From positions 1 to 11,367 of the forward strand of contig DATHTK010000068.1 in the NCBI GenBank assembly GCA_035463295.1: DNA of 11,367 bases, read 5' to 3'. This stretch comes from DATHTK01 sp035463295. Lineage in GTDB: Bacteria > Actinomycetota > Rubrobacteria > Rubrobacterales > Rubrobacteraceae. Below the pieces are notes generated by a model. The model made no database searches, had not been told where the DNA came from, and saw only the letters and a program-made list of their open reading frames with translations. A program made the translations under genes and the position numbers. Positions 7,185 to 11,367 of this stretch are shown here, in pieces. Each line of letters begins with the position of its first letter. Position 1 is the stretch's first letter.

Positions 7185-8132
7185 TCATCGCGCTTCTTCC
7201 TCGTAGGTCGCGACGCGGTTACGTCCCGCCTGCTTTGCGCGGTAGAGAGCGTCGTCGGCCTCCTTCAGGAAGTCGTCCTCCGACTTGGGATTCCCGGCCG
7301 AGACGGTCGCGACGCCGGCGCTGATCGTCACCACACCGGGTGGTTCTTTCGCCTCGTGCGCTATCTCCAGGCTCTCGACCGCCCGGCGGAGACGGTCGGC
7401 GATCGAGGCCGCCGCCCTCAGGTTCTGCTCGGGCAGGATGATCAGGAACTCCTCCCCGCCGTAGCGGTAGGCGGTGTCGCCGCGGCGGCGGTGCTGAGCG
7501 ATGACTTCGGCCACCTTGCGCAGGACCTCGTCGCCCGCGAGGTGGCCGTAATGGTCGTTGTAGCGCTTGAAGAAGTCCACGTCGCAGAGCACCGCGGAGT
7601 AGCTGTGGCCGTAGCGCCGGGCCCGGCCCTGCAGGGTCTCGAGCTCCTCCTGCAACCTCAGGCGGTTGCCAAGGTGCGTCAGCGGGTCCTGGCGGGACTG
7701 CTCGAAGAGCATGCGGTTGAGCCTCTCGAGCTCGGCGTTCTGCTCGGCGAGGCGCCGGTGCAGGGCGGTGACGCGGGAGGCCGAGATCAGGCGCACCAGC
7801 AGCTCGTCGCGGTCGAGCGGTTTGGAGAGATAGTCGTCGGCGCCGGCCTCGAGGCCTATCCGCAGGTGCTCCTTGTCGCCCAGGGCCGTAAGGAAGATGA
7901 AGTAAGTATACGTATCCCTCTCGTCCGACCGGACCATCTGGCAGAGCTCGAGCCCGTCGACTTTCGGCATCATCCAGTCGCTGATGATAACGTCCAGGTC
8001 GGGCTTCTGTCTATAGATCTCCCAGGCCTCCGCCCCGTCCGTGGCTGCGAGGCACTCGTGACCGAACTTCTCCACCGCACGCTGGAGGATCGTGCGCGAG
8101 ACCGCGTCGTCCTCGGCGATGAGTATTCTCAA
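7185..8132 (-). CDS. receiver-GGDEF diguanylate cyclase (PleD/WspR-like)
   Basis: 315 residues from TTG 8130-8132, whose TTGA overlaps the TGA stop of the upstream hybrid-kinase gene, so translation is coupled. Receiver domain about 1-120: acidic D8/D9, phosphorylation site D52 (IISDWMMP), T82, K104 (YLSKPLD). A helical linker (about 121-147, AEQNAELERLNRMLFEQ) probably forms a dimeric coiled coil. The GGDEF domain covers about 148-312: DPLTHLGNR (149-157), DVDFFKRYND (184-193), signature GGEEF at 225-229, and the allosteric inhibition site RRGD at 216-219, exactly five residues before the signature. Active site and I-site are both intact, so it should make c-di-GMP from two GTP under receiver control and be product-inhibited. 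It is cytoplasmic. Its neighbours suggest input from the kinase/HPt cluster and output on the polysaccharide operon, which is inference. Confidence 0.95.
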   Translation of the reverse strand: MRILIAEDDAVSRTILQRAVEKFGHECLAATDGAEAWEIYRQKPDLDVIISDWMMPKVDGLELCQMVRSDERDTYTYFIFLTALGDKEHLRIGLEAGADDYLSKPLDRDELLVRLISASRVTALHRRLAEQNAELERLNRMLFEQSRQDPLTHLGNRLRLQEELETLQGRARRYGHSYSAVLCDVDFFKRYNDHYGHLAGDEVLRKVAEVIAQHRRRGDTAYRYGGEEFLIILPEQNLRAAASIADRLRRAVESLEIAHEAKEPPGVVTISAGVATVSAGNPKSEDDFLKEADDALYRAKQAGRNRVATYEEEAR

Positions 8133-9727
8133 GAGCGCCGGTCTTTCTCCAGCTCCTCTTCGAGCGCGGGGCGGACGCGACCGAACTCCTCTTCGAGACG
8201 CTCGAGGAGCTCGGGGGCCCCGGCGAGGTTCCCGGAGACCCCGATGTCGTGGAGCTCGGCGCAGATGGCTGACATGCGGGTTGCGCCCATGTTGCCGCTG
8301 CTCCCTTTGAGGGTATGGGCGGCGCGCTCGAGCGTCCGGGTGTCGCTCTCCTTGAGGGCTTCGCGCAGGTCCGCCAGGCGCGATGAGGCGTCGTCCAAGA
8401 ACATCTCGGCGAGCTCGGCGAGGAGCTCCGCGTCCCCGAGCTCGCGCAGGCCCGCGAGCACCTCCGGGTCCAGGGCTCGGTCGCTCCCGTTAGCGGCGGC
8501 GCGGGACGGCGGGGCCTCCGGAGCGTCGGATCGAGGAGTCTCCTGGGGGACCCAACGGCGCAAGACCTCGGCGAGCTCCTCTTGGCGGACCGGCTTGGGC
8601 AGGTAGTCGTCCATGCCGGCCGCGAGCGCCTTCTCCCGGTCGCCGGCCAGCGCGTTGGCCGTCATCGCGATAACCGGCGTGTGAGGCGCGCCAGCTCCCT
8701 CGCGGCGCCTTATCTCGGCGGTCGCCTGGTAACCGTCCACCTCCGGCATCTGCACGTCCATCAGGACGGCGGCGTAGCGTCCGCGCGCGAGGGCTTCGAG
8801 CGCCTCGCGGCCATTTCCGGCCACGTCAACCTGGTATCCGAGCTTTTCGAGGCTCCTGGCGGCGACCGCCTGGTTTATGGAGTTGTCCTCGGCGAGGAGC
8901 AGGCGCGCGCCGGTTCGCTTCTCGCCCAGGACGTGGGTAATGAGGGGCTCCTCCTCGGCATCCCTCTCCTTCGTGATACCCATTGCGGTAGCGAGGGCGT
9001 CGTAGAGCTCCGATTGCCTCACCGGCTTGGTGAGATACGCCTCTATGCCCGCGCGGCGCGTTTCCTCGCCGTGGTCGCGCTGGCCCACGGAGGCCAGGAG
9101 GACCACCCGGGTCGAGGAGATGGTCGGCTCGTCGCTTATCCTCCTTGCCAGCTCCACACCGTCCATCCCGGGCATCTGCAGGTCCAGGATCGCCAACTCG
9201 TAGGGCGCGTCCGTCCGCGCGGCCGACCGCAACTCCTCAAGGGCGGAGAAGCCGTCCGCGACCTCGCGGTTCTCCACGCCCCAGACAGAGAGCTGCTTGT
9301 CCAGAATCCGGCGATTCGCGGTGCTGTCGTCGACGATGAGCACCCGTATTCCACGCAGATCGGCGAGGCCACCCGGCACGCTCCGCCCGCGGCCGGGCTG
9401 CTTTTTCAGCGGCAGCGTAAAGAAGAAGATGGAGCCGATGCCCGGTTCGCTCTCGACGCCGATCTCGCCGCCCATCAGCTCCACCAGTTGTCTCGAAATG
9501 GTCAGTCCCAGGCCGGTGCCGCCGTGGCGGCGGGTAGTCGAAGCGTCCGCCTGTACAAAGGACTCGAAGACAAGGTCCTGCTGCTCCTCGGCCATGCCGA
9601 TGCCCGTGTCGTGCACGGAGATACGCACGGTGGCCACTTCGGCCCTCTCCTCGACGAGCTCCGCACGCAGCACGACCTCCCCTTTTTCGGTGAACTTTAT
9701 TGCGTTCCCCACCAGGTTCGTCAGCAC
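8129..9727 (-). CDS. 5'-truncated hybrid histidine kinase: ATPase-REC-REC-HPt, no sensor or dimerisation/His domain
   Basis: 532 residues from GTG 9725-9727, the only usable in-frame start. The frame opens at a TGA (9797-9799), and kinase homology already begins before the GTG (DPGRVRQVLTNLVGNAIKF), so the annotated start falls inside the ATPase domain. Domains in order: HATPase_c (N-box N4-N8, DTGIG 40-44, GGTGLGL 69-75); receiver 1 (about 127-250; D182 in ILDLQMP, K234); receiver 2 (about 274-393; D324 in LMDVQMP, T356, K378); HPt (about 420-525; H471 in AAHTLKGSSGNMG). Family members of the BarA/TorS-like type carry sensor, HAMP/PAS and HisKA regions upstream; all are missing. It cannot autophosphorylate in the usual way, but both receivers and the HPt keep their phospho-sites and could still relay phosphate. 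It is either a decaying gene or a relay module; it overlaps the GGDEF gene. Confidence 0.8.
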   Translation of the reverse strand: MLTNLVGNAIKFTEKGEVVLRAELVEERAEVATVRISVHDTGIGMAEEQQDLVFESFVQADASTTRRHGGTGLGLTISRQLVELMGGEIGVESEPGIGSIFFFTLPLKKQPGRGRSVPGGLADLRGIRVLIVDDSTANRRILDKQLSVWGVENREVADGFSALEELRSAARTDAPYELAILDLQMPGMDGVELARRISDEPTISSTRVVLLASVGQRDHGEETRRAGIEAYLTKPVRQSELYDALATAMGITKERDAEEEPLITHVLGEKRTGARLLLAEDNSINQAVAARSLEKLGYQVDVAGNGREALEALARGRYAAVLMDVQMPEVDGYQATAEIRRREGAGAPHTPVIAMTANALAGDREKALAAGMDDYLPKPVRQEELAEVLRRWVPQETPRSDAPEAPPSRAAANGSDRALDPEVLAGLRELGDAELLAELAEMFLDDASSRLADLREALKESDTRTLERAAHTLKGSSGNMGATRMSAICAELHDIGVSGNLAGAPELLERLEEEFGRVRPALEEELEKDRRS

Positions 9728-9805
9728 TTGCCGTACACGCCCCGGGTCGCTTATTCTACGCGAATTGTGTCTTGTGAACCATGCTAAGTGGACGCCTCAC
9801 GGGCG
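9728..9805 (-). other. junction region replacing the 5' part of the hybrid kinase gene
   Basis: Reading upstream from the hybrid-kinase GTG, the frame gives SDPGRVRQVL (normal kinase sequence, cf. the usual GDPGRLRQVL), then unrelated HNSRR and AWFTR, then an in-frame stop at 9797-9799. The homology breaks at about 9757, where base composition turns locally AT-rich (9750-9785). The other side abuts the stop of the sensorless kinase gene at 9806. A deletion or insertion-excision scar is the simplest reading. No IS terminal repeat was identified here. A 6-bp stem (9791-9796 with 9802-9807) overlaps the kinase stop but has no T-run. Confidence 0.5.
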
Positions 9806-10531
9806 TCAGTCGCGCGGCAGGTAGACGGTGAAGGTGCTCCCCTCCCCGAGGACGCTCTCGACCTCGACCCGGCCGCCGTGGTTCTCGGCGACGTGCTTGA
9901 CTATGGAGAGACCTAGACCCGTCCCGCCGGTCTCCTTGGAACGGGCCCTGTCCACCCGATAGAAGCGCTCGAAGATCCGCCCGAGACTCGACTCGGGGAT
10001 GCCAATGCCGGTGTCGGCGATGCCGATGATCACCTCGTTCTCCTCCGAGCCCCCGGTCACCTCGACCCGGCCACCAGAAGGTGTGTACTTTACGGCATTA
10101 TCTATTAGATTAGTGAACATAGACGCCAGCTGGGTTTCGTCGCCCTGGACGGTATAATCGGCGGCCTTTCCGAAGCGCTTCCACTGGAGGGTGATGTTCT
10201 TCTTGCGGGCGACCCTTCTCATCTGCGCGAGCACGGTCATCAGCACGCCGCGCACGTCGACGAGGTTCGGGTATTCGGTGCGTTCCTCGCTCTCGAGGTG
10301 GGCGAGGTCGAGGAGGTCGGTGATCAGCTGCGCGAGCCGCTCGGTCTCTTTCTTGAGTTGTCCGGCGAAGAGGCGTGCCTGGATGGGGTCTTCGTCGATC
10401 GTCTTCTCCAGGCTCTCGGCGAGTAGCTTGAGGCTCGTTGCCGGCGTCTTGAGCTCGTGCGAGACGTTCGCCACGAAGTCGCGCCGGATCTTGTTGACTC
10501 GTTGGAGGTCTACGTGGCTCTCGGAGGCCAA
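9806..10531 (-). CDS. sensor-less PhoR/SenX3-type histidine kinase
   Basis: 241 residues from TTG 10529-10531, with AGGA about 7 bases upstream and only 9 bases after the stop of the response-regulator gene, so the pair is an operon. HisKA covers about 8-80 with the phospho-acceptor H25 (FVANVSHELKTP). The ATPase domain covers about 130-240: N-box MFTNLIDNAVKYTP (138-151), DTGIGIP (173-179), ERFYR (188-192), GGTGLGLSI (202-210). All catalytic motifs are present. The organisation is that of the PhoR/SenX3/ResE core, but the usual membrane helices, HAMP and PAS domains are absent and there is no room for them upstream. It must be a soluble cytoplasmic kinase that gets its signal from a partner protein, or a naturally truncated form. 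The cognate partner is almost certainly the adjacent PhoB-class regulator. Confidence 0.9.
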   Translation of the reverse strand: MASESHVDLQRVNKIRRDFVANVSHELKTPATSLKLLAESLEKTIDEDPIQARLFAGQLKKETERLAQLITDLLDLAHLESEERTEYPNLVDVRGVLMTVLAQMRRVARKKNITLQWKRFGKAADYTVQGDETQLASMFTNLIDNAVKYTPSGGRVEVTGGSEENEVIIGIADTGIGIPESSLGRIFERFYRVDRARSKETGGTGLGLSIVKHVAENHGGRVEVESVLGEGSTFTVYLPRD

Positions 10532-10540
10532 GGGCTGGTC

Positions 10541-11263
10541 CTATTCCCTGCTTCTCGTGCCGGCCTCGGTCCGGCTCTTCGCCTCGAAGCGGTAGCCGAG
10601 GCCCCGTGCGGTGTGGATGTAGTCGTAGGAGGATCTCTCCTCCAGGGAGGCCCGGATCCTGCGGATGTGGACGTCTATGGTGCGCGAGGAGCCGACGCCC
10701 GCGTGCCCCCAGACCTCTTTGGCGAGCTCCTCACGGCTCTTGAGCTCGCCGGGGGAGGAGGCGAGGGCCGCGAGCAGCTCGAACTCCTTGAGGCGCAAGT
10801 TCAGGGGTTCGCCCCCCACCTTCGCTGTGAAGTTCTTGGTGTCGAGATGGAGGTCTCCGGCTTCGAGGACCTTGCCTCGCCCGCCCGGCTCGCTCCGCTT
10901 GAGGTTCGCGTTTATGCGGGCGACGAGCTCCTTCATGCCGAAGGGCTTCGTCACGTAGTCGTCAGCGCCGGCCTCGAAGCCGCGGACCTTGTCCTCCTCG
11001 GAGTCCTTGGCCGTGATCATCACGATCATCACGCCCTGGTCGCGCTCGCGGATCCTCTCGCATACCTCTATCCCGGATTCCCCGGGGAGCATGATGTCGA
11101 GCAGGATCAGGTCGGGTCTTAGCTTTCTGGCCACCCTCAAGGCGTCGGCTCCGTTGGTCGCCTGGCTAACCCCGAAGCCGCTACGGGAGAGGTTGTAAGC
11201 CAGGGTACCCATGATGACCTCGTCGTCCTCGACTATCAGGATCTCCGCAGTGCTCGTTATCAA
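10541..11263 (-). CDS. PhoB/OmpR-class response regulator (receiver plus winged helix)
   Basis: 240 residues from TTG 11261-11263, with AGTAGG just upstream. In-frame ATG 11329 and GTG 11287 are possible, but the ATG lies upstream of the TATACT box at 11301-11306 and the GTG lies almost at the predicted transcript start; the receiver fold begins naturally about seven residues after the TTG. Receiver about 6-122: E12/D13/D14 (IVEDDE), phosphorylation site D56 (ILLDIMLP), T84 (VMITAKD), K106 (YVTKPFG). The Trans_Reg_C winged helix covers about 133-226: LRLKEFELLAALASSPGE, then RTIDVHIRRIRASLE (recognition helix) and TARGLGYRF (wing). It binds direct repeats as a dimer when phosphorylated and controls transcription. 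It forms an operon with the sensor-less kinase. PhoB, RegX3 and MtrA relatives share this layout, so phosphate as the signal is only a guess. Confidence 0.94.
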   Translation of the reverse strand: MITSTAEILIVEDDEVIMGTLAYNLSRSGFGVSQATNGADALRVARKLRPDLILLDIMLPGESGIEVCERIRERDQGVMIVMITAKDSEEDKVRGFEAGADDYVTKPFGMKELVARINANLKRSEPGGRGKVLEAGDLHLDTKNFTAKVGGEPLNLRLKEFELLAALASSPGELKSREELAKEVWGHAGVGSSRTIDVHIRRIRASLEERSSYDYIHTARGLGYRFEAKSRTEAGTRSRE

Positions 11264-11300
11264 AGCGCCTACTCTCTTCGCACTCACCAGAGGCAGAGCA

Positions 11301-11349
11301 AGTATAAATGCTGCCCCCCCGCGCTTCATCGATTTAACCCGGCTTTAAC
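11301..11349 (-). promoter_or_regulatory. candidate autoregulated promoter: 11-bp-spaced GTTAAA direct repeats plus TATACT box
   Basis: On the minus strand GTTAAA occurs twice, at 11344-11349 and 11333-11338, exactly 11 bases apart start to start. PhoB/PhoP/RegX3-type regulators bind tandem half-sites with this 11-bp period. Downstream, TATACT (11301-11306) makes a good -10 box with no recognisable -35 hexamer at the expected spacing, as expected for an activator-dependent promoter. A transcript starting near 11294 would have about 30 bases before the TTG start of the response-regulator gene. Assignment of the binding protein is inference. Confidence 0.45.
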
Positions 11350-11367
11350 GGGCGGGGCCGCGTGTAG

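Noticed and set aside
7356..9787. Two long plus-strand open frames (about 400 residues each) opposite the GGDEF and hybrid-kinase genes
   Set aside because: The minus strand carries unmistakable receiver, GGDEF, ATPase and HPt motifs across the same span; the antisense frames show no motif.
9791..9807. 6-bp hairpin at the end of the sensor-less kinase gene as an intrinsic terminator
   Set aside because: The stem is short, overlaps the stop codon and has no T-run on either strand.
11264..11329. ATG 11329 as start of the PhoB-class regulator
   Set aside because: It would add 22 residues outside the receiver fold, has no Shine-Dalgarno site, and lies upstream of the likely -10 box.
1..11367. 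CRISPR arrays, tRNA or rRNA genes, riboswitches
   Set aside because: No regularly spaced repeats, cloverleaf-like sequence or conserved RNA motif was noticed on either strand.

Overview
The window is GC-rich bacterial DNA with several GTG and TTG starts, stop/start overlaps and Shine-Dalgarno sites of the GGAGG type. An ECF41-type sigma factor next to an epimerase/SDR gene, a PhoB-class regulator and a GT2 operon together suggest an actinobacterium, possibly from the Rubrobacter/Thermoleophilia part of the phylum. That placement is inference; no rRNA or marker gene is present.

Layout. (1) 1-1210, plus strand: the 3' end of an NAD(P)-dependent epimerase/SDR gene, overlapping by ATGA a complete ECF41-family sigma factor with its fused SnoaL-like C-terminal regulatory domain. 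(2) About 1209-1395: the C-terminal scrap of an IS630-family transposase, directly abutting the sigma stop codon. (3) 1427-6415, minus strand: a three-gene operon read from right to left. It encodes a membrane-anchored HEAT-repeat protein, a membrane GT2 glycosyltransferase of the processive type, and a membrane-anchored extracytoplasmic protein with a (beta/alpha)8-like glycosidase region and a C-terminal CBM9-like region. (4) 6511-6909, plus strand, divergent from that operon: a stand-alone CheY-like receiver. (5) 7185-11263, minus strand: a signalling cluster read from right to left. It holds a PhoB/OmpR-class response regulator, a histidine kinase with no sensor or membrane segment, a hybrid-kinase remnant (ATPase-receiver-receiver-HPt, lacking the dimerisation/His domain), and a receiver-GGDEF diguanylate cyclase with an intact active site and I-site. 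A pair of GTTAAA repeats 11 bp apart precedes a TATACT box upstream of the PhoB-class gene.

How it may work together (inference). The HEAT/GT2/glycosidase set looks like an exopolysaccharide synthesis and processing unit. The surrounding receiver, kinase and c-di-GMP genes look like its control layer, comparable in logic to c-di-GMP-controlled GT2 exopolysaccharide loci in other bacteria but with different accessory proteins. The two most unusual items are the unclassified anchored glycosidase-like protein in this operon and the hybrid kinase whose coding sequence begins inside the ATPase domain. The ECF41 part is a separate, well-known type of module and may have been brought next to the polysaccharide operon by an IS-associated rearrangement.
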